The notes: generated from the letters alone by a model not told the origin. Positions 33,802-45,600 are shown, counted from the stretch's first letter. The stretch: DNA of 64,000 bases from Gambelia wislizenii (GCA_030847615.1 JAUMIR010000005.1:165196596-165260595), one strand, 5' to 3'. Translations and numbers: made by a program.

Positions 33802-34382
33802 GGACTTTATCAGACCAGGCAAATATGGTGTCATAATGATGCCTAATTAATGCGAAAAGGCATGCATATCATATGATGTTGTCTTTTCATAATCTTTTAA
33901 TGTCCAAGATCCATTCTATTTTATTGACAGGCTAAACTATTAATAGATCTCCTATTCCATTTTTGTGCTTGCAATTGCCAGCTTTTGAAACGCGTGTCAT
34001 TGTGCTCACGTGAATGCAGCGTCAGTGACAGAACACTTCTGGGTGAAATTGCAACAGCCAGGTAGGGGATGCTCTTTTTATGAACCTCCCCAGTGTACTT
34101 TTTTAACTTTTAAAGTGTGTTTCTGTGCTTGTGTATATTTTTTGAGTGTTTCCTTTGGTTTACTTTTTCAAATTTACAGTGCTTGCATCTTCTCATGAGA
34201 ATCAGTGAGATCTCAAACCAGGAAGTGAACAGAGCTCTTTTGTTCACTCTCCGTAAATGGTGGGGCTGCCTATTCATGGAGAAGCAAGGTAGGGCTGGTA
34301 GAATGCGTGCTTTTGCCAACATAAAAATGTTACAAAATATGCTGGCAAAAGAACAATTGTAGAGGCTTGTCTGATAAAATCC
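33802..34382 (+). mobile_element. Family H1 MITE, copy 2
   Basis: Starts GGACTTTATCAGACC and ends GTCTGATAAAATCC, flanked by AGT on both sides (33799-33801 and 34383-34385). Internal blocks match the other H1 copies. 581 bp, no coding capacity. Confidence 0.9.
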
Positions 34383-34385
34383 AGT

Positions 34386-35261
34386 GAGAGTCTACTGCTA
34401 CCTTGGCATAGGCTTTCAGGAAATACAGATCAAATTCTCAGATGTATATGAAATGCTATCCATTGTTGCTAGTATATAGAATAGAGTGGACCATACAACC
34501 CATTGTTCCTGCAGGCTTGTCTTCTATAAGATCCAGCAAAGTATCCTAGCTTCTTTATTTTTCCTATGCCTATAAATCTGAAAAACTTTCAAGAATTTTC
34601 TTTATGTTGATATGGCCAGCAATTGTCAGGGCAATTCCTCCCAGCACTTTCTTCACTGAGGCATAGAGTCACAGATTTAGTCCTCTCATTATTGCCATTC
34701 ATTGTTTACCCTTCATTGGGCCTCATCTTTAAAAGCAAAACATTTCTATTTAATAAGACAAATTCATTTTGCTTATTTGGTTGAGAGCAAATGTTCACTG
34801 GTAATAGATTTTTTGTTGTTGGTATTATCCTAATTTCTAATTGGAGCAAAATCTTATGTAAGCCGTTTAATAAAACCTACTGCAAATTGGCTTATAGGTG
34901 GACAGTGCAATCCATGAGAAAAGTGTACACAGAAATTAGTCAGAAGATGAAACACAGCATCCATGCCCAAAGGGTTTTAGATTTGTTTTATTGATTTCTT
35001 CTACTTTAACAAATTCCAGTTCCACATAGCAAACAGTTTTAAGGATAGAGGAGAGTTTCAAATACAGTTTGGGATATGCTATGGGAGCCAGCAATTCCAA
35101 AGGGATAAAAAAGTGTCTAAAATACTACTAGGTACAATAACCCCAGACTGAAACCAAATCATTCTGGGAATCCTGTCCATTTCTTTGGAAATAGGATCTC
35201 GTGACTTCATTGTAATTTACTGCCAAATAGTCCTTTAATTCCACTGAACCAAAATGCCTCA
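34386..35261. other. Non-coding sequence
   Basis: AT-rich. Nothing recognisable. Confidence 0.4.
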
Positions 35262-35485
35262 GGGTGTATCTACACTGCAGAGTTATAACAATTTGACACC
35301 ACTTTAAGTGCCATAGCTCCATCCTATGGAATCATGGGATTTGTAGTTTTACAAGGTATTTAATCTTTCTCTGCCAAAGACAGCTTGTGTTTCAGCAAAC
35401 TACAAACCCCAGGATCCTGTAGGATGGAGCTATGGCAGTTAAAGTCGTGTCAAATTGTAATAATTCAATGGTGTGGATACACTGC
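35262..35485. mobile_element. Palindromic MITE copy
   Basis: Left half GGGTGTATCTACACTGC...TTTGACACCACTTTAAGTGCC...GGGATTTGTAGTTTTAC pairs with the right half AAACTACAAACCCCAGG...GCTATGGCAGTTAAAG...GTGTGGATACAC. Well preserved. Confidence 0.9.
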
Positions 35486-36216
35486 CTGTGACTTCATTGT
35501 CCACAAACACACTTTGCATTCAGAAATACATATTTCCCACACAAATCAAGACAAGCCAAAAATTGATAATAAAAAGTTAAAATGCAGTTAAACACATTAT
35601 TGTATTAAAGCACCATTAAATTTTAAAAAGTGTAAAATCATTTAAATACATAGCAATAAAATTAAAAATACAGCACACACACACCATGAAAGACTCTCTG
35701 CCCTCTCTGAATCATTAAATTCCTCTTTGAATAAATAGTGTTTACTTTATTCAAGTAGTGCTGGCAAAAGGAGAGCATAGTGGTTCTCCAATCTAGCCTC
35801 CTGTGAAAGGAAATGTCACATCCTGGGATCAGCCACCAAGAAGGCTCTCTCCTGTGTTCTTCTCAGCAGACATGCCTGTGATCTCAGTGGGACTGACAGA
35901 AACCCAGAAATATGTATGTTTTTTTTTTTATGAGTAAAAATATTGTCACTATCTAATACGGCATTGTGACTAGAAGGAGCTTGGTGTCAGAATGATGAGA
36001 ACTTTGACAAAATCAAGTTTGGCACAGATTTGCCCAACCGTACTCCATATCCCACAGTCCCATGCAACATGGCACATAAATGTTGAACTTCTTCTGCAGT
36101 AGAAGAAATGCCCATTGAAATTTGTGAGGCCCAATATCCTATTGCTTGAGAATGCTGGTATAACCATGGCTGACTGAAGAGTGGGTGGGGGAAGCTTTTG
36201 ACTGATCCATCTCTAT
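35486..36216. other. Non-coding sequence with an old LINE-like segment
   Basis: 35690-35890 contains AAGACTCTCTGCCC...GCCACCAAGAAGGCTCTCTCC, a phrase common in old reptile interspersed repeats and comparable with 63.74-63.93 kb. I cannot classify it. T run at about 35918-35928. Confidence 0.4.
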
Positions 36217-36766
36217 GGACTTTATCAGACCAACCAAATATGGCACCATAAGGATGCCTAATGATCATGAAAGGGTGTGTGTCCCAGACAACGTCGCCCT
36301 TTTGCAATCATGTCTAGTCCAAAATCAATTGATCCCTGTGGCACTTCTGTGCTGGCATTCCCAGTGTTTGAATCCATGTGCCATTGTATTCATGTGAATG
36401 CAGCATCAATGGCCAGTCCAGAGAGAAAACATCCAGGTGAGTTCATGACATTCAGGTACAGGTAGGTGATGCACTTTTTATGACCCGCCTCAGTTTACTT
36501 GGGACTTTTATTGTGTGTTTATGTGCTTTTTAAAACATTAACTTTGTTATTTTAGTTTTTATTTTTGAATTTCCCACACTATGTATTCTCATGAGGATCC
36601 ATGGGATTTCAATAGAGGAAGTGAACAGAACTCTGTTCACTCTTCATTCATTGCTGGGGAAGCCTTTAGGAGCTAAGTGTTGCATGGGGAGTTCTTTTGC
36701 TAGCACAAAAATGGTAGAAGTCATGCTGGCAAAAGAATGGGGTTAGGGGGTGGTCTGATAAAGTCC
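36217..36766 (+). mobile_element. Family H1 MITE, copy 3
   Basis: Starts GGACTTTATCAGACCAACC and ends GGTCTGATAAAGTCC. The flanking triplets differ (TAT and TTG), so the target duplication is lost or mutated. Internal blocks match the family. Confidence 0.85.
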
Positions 36767-37403
36767 TTGGCTTAATTGTCATGTTGTAAATTGTACCCAT
36801 CTGCTATTCCTTTTTGTGGGAACTTCAGAAAAGATGTGCAGAACTTTCTTTATTTTTTAGTTTTTAAGTATAAAAGTCTCCCATTATCTAAAGATCAAAA
36901 CTTTCTTTGGAAAAAGTTTTCATTTTGAACGGCTAAGCAGCAATGAAAGAAGACCGTTAGAGGGGTATATAAGATAAATGATGCAATACTTCTTAATGGT
37001 GGCATTGTAAAAGGAAGAAATATGCTCACCTCTGCTCCATATCACTATAATAAATCACTTAGTTTTTACAGCCAAATCTTCCACCATTTTATACATACGT
37101 ATATAAAAATTATTATTTTTAAAGGAGATTCTTTGAGTTGCCTTCTCTTCATATTCCCTGGTTCCCTGATCCAATAGCTCTACACACTAAAATAGATGCT
37201 TCTGTTAGGAAGAATAATGGGGCATGCACTGGATCCTTTGTAATAATCCCTGCTTCAGAAACAGTGTCTGACCTTGTCAGCTTACACAAGGCCTCATTTC
37301 AGACATTACAGGCTGAGAGAGCTTATTACCAGAGCAATCCACTGGCAAGGACATCTCTTCTCAAATGCTATCTAGTAAGGGGACACTGCTGCTCTCACTT
37401 TCA
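36767..37403. other. Non-coding sequence
   Basis: Nothing recognised. A motif-less 103-codon frame (37138-37449) runs into the next MITE. Confidence 0.4.
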
Positions 37404-38532
37404 GGAGATTATCGGACACGGCAAATATGGCATGATAACAATGACATGATGCCACAAAAAAACTTCCCTATTGCACAACGTTGTCTTCCTTGCATTCTCC
37501 AAGTGTTCTGCTCCTGTGAAAAAGGCATTCTTTTTTTATTAATGTGCCAAGCCATCAATTGATCACCAATGGTGATTTTTTCATGGTGTTGCCAGTGTCT
37601 GAAACCATGTCCCATTATGCTCTCATGAATACAGCATCAATGGGGAGTCCCTGCCAGGACACTTCCAGGTGTGAATGTGAAAACTAGGTATGGGATGCTT
37701 TTTATGCACCTCCCCATTTTGCTGGTAAATTTTAAAGTGTGTTTCAGTGCTTGTGTGTTTGTTTTCTTTGTTAATTTTGGTGTTTGTAGACTTTTAGGAC
37801 TTTATCAGATGCATCAAGTACAGCATCATAATGATGCCACATAACCATGAAAAGGCACACATATCAGATGATGTCACCCTTTTGTGGTTATATCCTTGCC
37901 AAAACCCGTACTTTTTAACTGATGGTTTAAGCCAGCATGTAAAATCTTGCATTTTCCCCTTGTAATTACCCCATCACTGGTCAGTCCGGCATGAACACTT
38001 CCGCATGAAACCACGACATCCAGGTAAATGATGCACTTTTTATGACCTTCCCCGGGTTACTTGTAAGTTTTAAAATGTGTTTTTGTGCTTTGTGCCACTT
38101 TTACTTTGTTATTTTTTAAAATTTCCTGTGCATTTATTCTTGTGAGAATACATGGGATTTTGAATGGGAAAGTGAACGGAGCTCCATTCACTTCCTCTTT
38201 CACTGCCAGGGAAGCCTTTGCCAGGATTAGAGGTAAGTGCAGATGGGGGTGTTCCAAATGTAATGGATTTTTAATGCCAGTAAAAGAATGTTTTAAAGGG
38301 GCTCGTCTGATAGTCCTAAAGTGCACTTGTGTCTTCTCACGAGAACCACCATGATCACACACCCTGGCAAACGTGGAAGTAAACAGTACTAGCAGGCATG
38401 CTCTGATAATTCTGGGGTTGCTCTTTCTCATTCTTATAGTAACATGTGATAAAAAGGGTTATTTTGCCAGGATACTTACACTTTAAAGTATGGTGGGACA
38501 AAAACATCTTAGACGCCCATCTGATAATCTCT
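37404..38532 (+). mobile_element. Family H1 MITE, interrupted by a second H1 copy
   Basis: The outer element begins GGAGATTATCGGACACGG and ends CATCTGATAATCTCT. Its two halves read through in the family order if 37797-38316 is removed: TTTGTAGACTTTT rejoins AAAGTGCACTTGTGTCTTCTC, as in the other copies. Without the insert it is about 609 bp. Confidence 0.82.
37797..38316 (+). mobile_element. Family H1 MITE inserted within another H1 copy
   Basis: A complete 520-bp copy starting GGACTTTATCAGATGC and ending GCTCGTCTGATAGTCC. Flanks are TTTTA on the left and TAAAG on the right, allowing only a TA duplication. It interrupts the outer copy, so it is the younger of the two. Confidence 0.85.
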
Positions 38533-38705
38533 TTAGACACACACTCATACATAGGTGCAAGTGGATGACTTGCATATTTTAAGCTGCATTTTGCAACTCA
38601 CGGAGTTGTCTTTTTATTATTTCTTTAAAATAAGTTTTCTAATTCATTCTGATCATTTTAAGGACCACTGTCAGCCTCCTCCAACAGAGAATGAGGTGAG
38701 ACGTA

Positions 38706-38920
38706 GAGTGCGTCTACACTGGAGAAATAATGTAGTTTGACACCACTTTAACTGCTATTGCTCCATCTTACAGAATCTTGGGATTTGTAGTTTTGTGAGG
38801 CACTAGTACTCTTTGGCAGAAAAATTTAAAGACCTTATAAAACTACAAATCCCAGGATTCCAGAGGATGGAGCTACAGCTGGTGTCAAACTGCATTATTT
38901 CTACAGTGTAGATGCACCCC
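38706..38920. mobile_element. Palindromic MITE copy
   Basis: Left half GAGTGCGTCTACACTGG...GTAGTTTGACACCACTTTAAC pairs with the right half GGTGTCAAACTGCATTATTTC then ACAGTGTAGATGCACCCC. The central arms TTGGGATTTGTAGTTTTG and AAACTACAAATCCCAGG are well matched. Intact and fairly young. Confidence 0.92.
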
Positions 38921-39666
38921 ATTTGAATAGATAGGTAACAGAAAGAATATCTGTGTATGGTAAAGAAACCACTGCATAATTGTACAGTCAGTTGAAATTA
39001 ATGGAAATTGGCTCCTCCTCTGCTCCCTCATTGTTCCTTTAACATTGCCAGACCAGAATACCGTAGTGCTAGTAGAAGCCCAACTACAAAATACCTCCAT
39101 CAGGGTTTAGAATTTGTAACTGTCTTTATATTCTTCCTTGAATTCATCCCATAACTGGCAGCTCCTCTGTATTTTAGGTATTGTGAAGTGTCGTTCCCCA
39201 TGAAAGTCAGACATACAATAAGTCCTTCCTGCTTCAGTTTCCCATCACCTCTCTCTTTTCCTTAAGCCACAATTTTTATCTTTCTCAGTGTACTCTGTAC
39301 CAGTTCTTCAGCCTCATTTCCTCTCAGTTCACTGTGTCTTAGCTTCCTTGAATTTCAGAACCTCTTCCCCAACTTCTCTTTCTATGAAATTTAAATACTG
39401 TATAGCTAAAATTATTACTTTACTTTCCCTTACAGACTATGGACTCCAAAATGTTAGCTTTTTCATCAGTGCAATATTCTCCGCTGGCAGTCAGACTGTT
39501 GGTGTCAGAAGGTTTGCAATAATAAGCACAATGTGATATAGGTGATGCAATTACAAAAAGTAACTATCATTTAATATTAACTGACTTTACGGGTATTTGT
39601 ATGGAAAACATTTTGTTTTAGGGTTTTCACATTTATTTTAGGTACTTTTCCTATTAAATATAACTG
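38921..39666. other. Non-coding sequence
   Basis: Pyrimidine-rich patches. No gene or named repeat. Confidence 0.4.
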
Positions 39667-39985
39667 CCATGGCCCTGGCCTTGGAGGAAGATAAGAAGAG
39701 GGCAGGCATAGCTCCATCATGCCTAGGCCCAGAAGTGGATGAAAGCCCTCCCTCCAACCCAACTGCCACTGCCCTGGCCTCAGAGGAAGTGAAGAAGAGG
39801 AAGTTATCTGCTAGAATTATTCTCACCCCACACTGTCACTTCCTTTTCCTTTTGTGTCACGTCTTAATGAGATTGTTAGCCTGAAGGCAGGAAAATTTAT
39901 GTTGTTCTTTTACTTGTAAAGCAGAATATACAGTGATGGTACTATATAAATAGATGATGGTGACAACGACAACAATAACAACAGC
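39667..39985 (+). mobile_element. L2-like LINE 3'-end repeat with internal 102-bp duplication
   Basis: TGGCCCTGGCCTTGGAGGAAG (39669) recurs as TGCCCTGGCCTCAGAGGAAG about 102 bp later. It continues with CACTTCCTTTTCC, TTGTTAGCCTGAAGGCAGG and TACTATATAAATAGATGATGG, the tail of L2-type reptile LINEs, ending in triplet repeats. It is similar to 19.5-19.67 kb. Confidence 0.55.
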
Positions 39986-40271
39986 AACAACATTTTTCTA
40001 TAAGCATCTGTTGTTTCCCTGGGCCAGTGGCTTGTGAGTGCCCTTGCTTCTTTTTTCTGGGGTGGTAGGCATGGGCGTGATATTATTGAAGGTATAACAG
40101 GCTGAATGATTGATGATTGATTGGTTCCTATTGGCCTGGCTGCTCCTAAGACCCTCAAGTGTGGTTAGCATGGTTAGTCAGTTGCCTGCCAGGCATATGC
40201 TGACCTTCTTTATTGTTGTTGGTCCCCCTTCCTGACTGTCTGCACTGCTCTGCTTGCCTGAAGAACCCTTG
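39986..40271. other. Non-coding spacer
   Basis: Nothing recognised. Confidence 0.35.
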
Positions 40272-40273
40272 TA

Positions 40274-40506
40274 CAGTATGACCCCTCTATCCATGGAACT
40301 GGTATCTGCAGTTTCACTTACCTATGTCTGAAAAAAAATGTCCTCTCTAGGCATATTATAGGTCCCCCAGCATGATTCTATGGTATGCTTCTGCTGGAAG
40401 TTGGACTGGAAGTTATTAATTTTGATAGGGTTTACTATTATCTGTGGTTTTACATTTGCATGGTAAGTCCAGGAACATAACCCCTGTGGATACGGGAGTC
40501 ATACTG
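40274..40506. mobile_element. Tigger/mariner-like MITE, copy 3
   Basis: Termini CAGTATGACCCC and GGGAGTCATACTG are inverted copies flanked by TA (40272-40273 and 40507-40508). Shares TAGGCATATTATAGGTCC, TAGGGTTTACTATTATC and TAAGTCCAGGAAC with the 23.55-kb copy. Confidence 0.87.
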
Positions 40507-40538
40507 TATCCCCTTTTCCAGGCTCATGCCCAGAATGT

Positions 40539-41135
40539 AGGGATGGAAAGAATATTTGAAAATATTTGAAATATGGCCCCAAACCATGTTTTCTAATTGT
40601 CAAGAAACATTGATGAGAAGAATCCGAGACTGAGAGGAATCTTTGGAGTTTGGGACTTATTCTGCAAAATGGATGTGGTTGTTTTGTGCAGGAAACAGTA
40701 TTTTATGCATGGGAAATAATATTTCAACATAGAAATATTAATTCCTGTACCTGAAATGTTGTTTTCTATATAGAAAAAAAATTAATTGGAGATTTGTTCT
40801 GCATAAAATTTGTACATGGGTAATTTGTATAGGAAACAGCATTTTCTGACTGGAAAATAATATTTCAATGCAGAAATATTAATTCGTGCACATAAAATGT
40901 TGTTTTCTGCATAGAAAAAAGTTGTGATTGGGGATTTGTTCTGTGTAAAATTTGCACGTGGTTGTTTTGTGCAGAAACAACCACACATGAATTTTGCACA
41001 GAATAAGTCTGGAATTGTGAATAGTGTTTGAAAATGGTGAGGTTTTCAAAGGCTTTCTTGCAGTGGGAAGAAAAATTGCTGAAATTATTTGTTGCTGACT
41101 TCAAGAAGAAACCTAGTGATAGATTACATCCCTAG
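40539..41135 (+). repeat. Dispersed repeat with 2.3 tandem 141-bp units
   Basis: The core (about 40655-40980) is a tandem array. GGAAACAG recurs at 40691 and 40832, with the following ATAATATTTCAA...AGAAATATTAATTC and AAATGTTGTTTTCT blocks in register, and a third partial unit ends at about 40980. The outer ends read TAGGGATGGAAAG and TACATCCCTA, a short inverted pair. Two shorter relatives lie at 1670-2000 and 19167-19345 in the opposite orientation. Confidence 0.75.
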
Positions 41136-41260
41136 CCTAGATGTTTTTGGTTGTAATTGAGGTATGCCTGTTAGGAGTGTGTGAGATGACCTTCCTCATC
41201 CAATGCTGTTTTCTTCCTGTTCTAGAATCTACTTGCAGTGGCTCTGGGCAAAAGATTCCT

Positions 41261-41490
41261 GTTGTTGTTGTGTGCCTTCAAGTCTTTTCCAAATTATGGC
41301 AACCCTAAAGTGAACCTATTATGGGGTTTTCTTGGCAAGATTTGTTCAGAATAAGTTTGCCTTTGTCTTCCTCTAAGACTGAGAGAATGTGACTTATCCA
41401 AGATCATCCAGTGGGTTTCCATGGCCAAGCAGGGATTCGAAGCCTGGTCTCCCAGAGGCCTAGTCCAACATTCAAACCACTACATCATGC
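41261..41490 (-). mobile_element. Sauria-type SINE, minus strand
   Basis: The plus strand shows the complement of the 3' end (GTTGTTGTTGTGTGCCTTCAAG), the CCTAAAGTGAACCTATTATGG block, CCAGTGGGTTTCCATGG and the 5' head complement ending AACCACTACATCATGC. Full length. Confidence 0.93.
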
Positions 41491-42169
41491 CTAAGTCTGA
41501 ATCCTATCAAGAGTCCCAATTACAGTAGACTTATTGAAACAGTTGTTGGATAGTAAGTTAACATGTATGTAAATCACATTTATTCAACAGACATATTCTA
41601 CTTGGAACTGACACTGGGATTCAGGGCCTAGTGAGTATGGGAATGAAGCAATCACATAGTCCATGTCTTGGATGAGGTGCCAGCTTGTCACTCTAGCAGG
41701 GCTCTATGGGTAGTGTCTCTTGTTGACATGTTCATTGGGGTGGCCAGATTAAACACAAAGGATGAGGCTTTTGCAGCTTTCCATGAAAAGCTAGCCCTGT
41801 TGAAAATCCATTTTCTACACTCTTCTTAAATGTGGAGGAGTCCTCTTTAGGAGCAGCCCATATTAGTCTTCACACTAGGGAGTACATTGCTTGTTGCCAA
41901 CCAAAGTTGCCAAATCAATTGTCAAATTATGAGTCCACACATAGATTAATCCAATTGATTCAATATACTCCACCCATGACTAACAATAGGATTAGGCTAA
42001 AAAAAGCAGACAATGTGAAATGATTGGTAGCTGGAAGACATCATTCCTAGAATATTTACTCTCCTTCCCTCCTAGATATGTTTTTTTTTGTTTTTGTTTT
42101 TGGCCTATGCTTGCTAAATTGTACATGTTGGTAGATAGGGGGAAAGCACACTGTATCAGTTTCAGTCAA
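41491..42169. other. Non-coding sequence
   Basis: T-rich run at 42079-42103. Nothing recognised. Confidence 0.4.
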
Positions 42170-42935
42170 AATGAGGAAAGCTGATACACAAGCTGCGCCC
42201 TTTTCTGGAAGTCAGGAACCTTGAGACGGTGGTACATGCTCTGGTAACCTCCCATCTTGATTTCTGTAATGCACTCTACATGGGACTACCCCCATGCTTG
42301 GTCTGGAAACTTCAGTTAGTACAGAATATGGTAGCCAGACTGGTCTCAGGTATATCTAGAAGAGACCATATAATACTGACCTTAAGATCACTTCACTGGC
42401 TGCCCAGTTTCTGGGCCCAGTATAAGGTGTTGGTTATCACCTTTAAAGCACTAAATGGCTTGGGTCCAACCTATCTTTGGGACCACCCCCTTCCATATAA
42501 TCCTCCCTGTGCACTCAGGTCCTCTCGGAGGAATTTATTACAACCTTTAAAAACTAGGCTTTCTTTGACCTCCCAGAGGACCTTTTCAGCTATTGCTCCC
42601 AGATTATGGAACGGCCTGCTGGATGAGATATGTCATATCACCACTCTAAACAGCTTTAAAAAATCTCTTAAGATGGATCTCTTCTGGTGGGCCTTTCCTG
42701 AATAGATACCTCACCATCAGAAATTTGTCCCAATCCTGCTACAGTCACCTCTACAGTTTATTTTTAGTATTTTAAAGTATGTTTTAAAATTTTGAATTAT
42801 TTAATTGTATTTTAAGAGGACGGTGGGATGGAGGGTCTTTGGGTGTATATTTTAATGTTGTAAGCCACCCCGATTGCATTTTGTACAGGGGGTGGGATAT
42901 AAATAAATTATTATTATTATAATTATTACTATTAT
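42170..42935 (+). mobile_element. L2-type LINE, 5'-truncated
   Basis: Begins inside the reverse transcriptase thumb region and ends GTAAGCCACCCCGATTGC...GGGATATAAATAAATTATT followed by an ATT-repeat tail (42903-42945), the L2 style of 3' end. Confidence 0.9.
42229..42705 (+). pseudogene. L2 reverse transcriptase C-terminal fragment
   Basis: An open 158-codon fragment. It has VHALVTSHLDFCNALYMGLP, KLQLVQNMVARLV, SLHWLPSF, FKALNGLGPTYL and ending RLWNGLLDE...FKKSLKMDLF, all hallmarks of the L2/CR1-group post-palm region. The catalytic palm is absent because of 5' truncation. The frame is still open to its natural stop at 42705, so this copy is not very old. Confidence 0.93.
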
Positions 42936-42945
42936 TATTATTACT

Positions 42946-43764
42946 ACATTTTTCTAAACACTAAGTCATCTGTAATACAAAAGCCCCTCTTCTGACAGTC
43001 CTCCCTCCCAGGAGCTACATAAAGAGTGGTGAATTTGTCCATGAAATCAGGAAACCTTATCTTGTCTGTGACCTTGCTTTGTAGCATCATCCTGTACAGG
43101 TCTGAGCAGAGTGAAAGTCATGCTTTCTGTCTTCACTTTGGCATCAGAATATCATATTCACAGTGGTATCCCTGTGTAGTCCCTTTCTGGAAGAGAAAAC
43201 AAATACAGCAATGTTGATTCAGGTAGGAAATTGAAGGCCTACCCCTAATGGACTTAGAGCTCAGTTGGCTCTTTAGCTGTAATGGGCATGTGCGTCTTAC
43301 TTCAGAATGTAATAAAGACCCTGTTGTGTTTGGAAGCATCTTCAACCCCACTCTTTGGCCCATTCTGCAGACCAGGCCCCACAGTCTTTTCCTGATGGCA
43401 CAACCAAAGAAGAAAATAATGGAGAAAATGAGGGGCACCAAAGAGTGGAAGCAGTGGAAGCCACACACAAGCAACAATTGAGGTGAAAAGGACTTTGGAA
43501 ATATCTGACCTCCTGAAAGTCAGAGGAATATCAGAAGCCACATTATTGGTCCATTGGCCCATCTTTTCCCGTATTGTCAAAACTAGCAGAGTTATTAATC
43601 ATGGGTTCTTCTACCCTCAATGTGTATGCTACAGACTGATGGTCAGCCCAACAACTCCTGCCTACAAAGCATGTGGTCTACTCCTGCATTTTAGACTTTT
43701 TGTCAAAAATGCAAACATTTGATACATATTATACAGTATATAATTGCTTTAAATAATTACATTA
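42946..43764. other. Non-coding sequence
   Basis: Several overlapping motif-less frames on both strands (43026-43722). No gene recognised. Confidence 0.4.
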
Positions 43765-43773
43765 CTATAAAGT

Positions 43774-44179
43774 GTATTCTCTCTCTCTGGCTTTTCTTTG
43801 CAAACGAAGATTCAGGAAGGACTCATCCCACGCTTTCTGCAAGTGCGCTGATGACTAAAAAGGCCAATCTGAGATAAACAAGTCCAGTTGCAGAAAGCAC
43901 AGCAGAAGGTCTCCTTGGGTGATGTTTCTGGGTTGTGATTCTTTTCAGCGTTGTCATTTCTCTTCAAGACTTGTTCAGTGTGAGTTCTCAAATAAGGCTG
44001 CAACATTGTGGATAGTGCGTCTCCTTGCCTCCCAATGTGAGGCCAGGGCGGACCATTGTTCGTGGTCAATTTGGCCGAGCCTGAGATGTTGTTTCAGGGA
44101 GTCCTTGTATCACTTTTTTGAAGTGCCCCTCTTACGCTGACCCATGGCGAGTTCACCATAGAGTACTATTTTTGGGAGG
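43774..44179 (-). mobile_element. APE-type LINE, 5'-truncated 3' end
   Basis: Minus-strand copy of the terminal ~400 bp of the LINE at 12381-16001. On the plus strand it starts TCTCTCTCTGGCTTTTC (GA-repeat tail) and ends at TTTTTGGGAGG. Flanked by CTATAAAGT at 43765-43773 and 44180-44188. This is an ordinary target-primed, truncated insertion. Confidence 0.9.
43812..44069 (-). pseudogene. LINE C-terminal zinc-finger fragment
   Basis: An 85-codon open frame ends with the C2HC-like finger CAFCNWTCLSQIGLFSHQRT followed by a basic tail. It equals the C-terminus of the 12.4-kb element and has a few extra residues (PETSPKE) that the other copy lacks. Only this end is present, so it is not expected to be expressed. 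Confidence 0.85.
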
Positions 44180-44189
44180 CTATAAAGTA

Positions 44190-44400
44190 TACATTATATT
44201 TATTTATTTATTTATTTAGAGTGTTTATACCTCACTCTGCAAAGGCTCTCAGAGAGGCTTACAAATTGTTATCAATACCATTTACACTTCTACACCACTT
44301 TATAGTGCTAATCACTCTCTAAGTGTTTTACAATGTGTTAGCTAATTGCCCCCACAAGCTGGGTAGTCAGATTTGTAATTACATTACATTACATTTTAAA
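44190..44400 (-). mobile_element. Old LINE 3'-end-like repeat with ATTT microsatellite
   Basis: The plus strand has (TTTA)n at 44197-44218 and then GAGTGTTTATACCTCACTCTGC, CTCTCAGAGAGGCTTACAAA and GCCCCCACAAGCTGGGTAG. The complement reads like the GTAAGCC...GGTATAAA tail of L2-type LINEs. Low certainty on the exact family. Confidence 0.45.
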
Positions 44401-45439
44401 ATCTTTTTAAAAGAAATCATCAGGTGATTAGATATTGTACTGGTGTGAAATAAATGGAAAGAATGAAAATAATAAAATAATACAATGAAATAAGGTAGAG
44501 AAGGGAACATTATTTCAATCCCCTTCCCCACATTCTCTTTCCCCATAGAGAAATTCATGTAAAGGTGTAGGTCAATAGAAATACATCTAAACACATTCTC
44601 CATTTTATCTCTGAATCCACCCATAATCTGAATGGCTGCCCATTCCATCTAGTTGTCTCCCACTCCACACACCCAATGTGCTGTTTCTTTATAAGATTTG
44701 TGATTTATAAGTGATGCTACTTTTTTTTGGTCATGTCTGTAAAGACTGACACAAAAATATTTTTGGAAGTACAGCTGTCCTCTTCTGCTACCTCTGGGCT
44801 CATCATCCTTCTTATGTATCTTTCATCTTTTCAAGAGAGAGCAACATTAATTCATAGCCATCATATTGTACAATGTGTATCAGTCATGGCTAATTTGATC
44901 TTAAAAATAATTTCTGATTTGAATAGTAACTTTGTAAAGATCAGTGGTACACAGTGACACTTTGCACAGACTGAACAATAGCTGGTGATCTCTGCCCTCT
45001 TGGAACAGTGAGAATGAGACACATATGACTCTGATTGGATCATTAATTCATCAGCACTCTGCATTAATCCAGACACTCTTAACTCATTTTATGTACCGAA
45101 ATTGCTTTTATTTCCTTTGTCTTATAACCAAACTGCGTAGAACTGAAAGCTCACATGCAAATATATTTGTCATGCTGCACTAGGGAGGAAGTTCTACTGA
45201 CAGCAGTCACTTATTTCCACAAAAGTATGTACTGTATAGTCGAGGCTGGTGGATTCCATGTCAATGGGCTAAAGTGATCCAACTATAATCTAATCTATAA
45301 GGGATCTATCAAAGGTGTTGATTTGTATCCCCCAAGGAGATTAACTTCACAGAAAGCTCCTTTAAAGTTTGGTCTAAAACCCATGGTGGATTCACTGTAC
45401 CACTGATATGGGCACGAATAGATGCCACTGAAAATGTGT
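44401..45439. other. Non-coding sequence
   Basis: AT-rich. Nothing recognised. Confidence 0.4.
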
Positions 45440-45600
45440 AAAACACACTACTCAGGGATCTTGTAGCATCTTTGATACTGAGAGAAAGGTGTTTGTAATA
45501 TAAGCTTTTGTAGATTCAGTCTACATCTTCAAATGCATGGACTCATAGGCTAAATCCCTTTGTACACTGATACAGACTAACACAGCTATGTCTTTGAATA
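45440..45600. repeat. Old amniote interspersed repeat, class uncertain
   Basis: Contains CTTGTAGCATCTTTGATACTG, TATAAGCTTTTGTAGATTC, CTTCAAATGCATGGA and ACAGACTAACACAGCTATG in order. This is a widely seen sauropsid repeat of the 'taagctttcgtagact...cagatgcat' type. I cannot assign its class from sequence alone. Confidence 0.55.

Noticed and set aside
38057..38431. 124-codon minus-strand frame
   Set aside because: It reads across the end of one MITE into the body of another, so it is an accident of the nesting.
40655..40980. CRISPR-like array
   Set aside because: Units are 141 bp, directly adjacent without distinct spacers, and the DNA is vertebrate.
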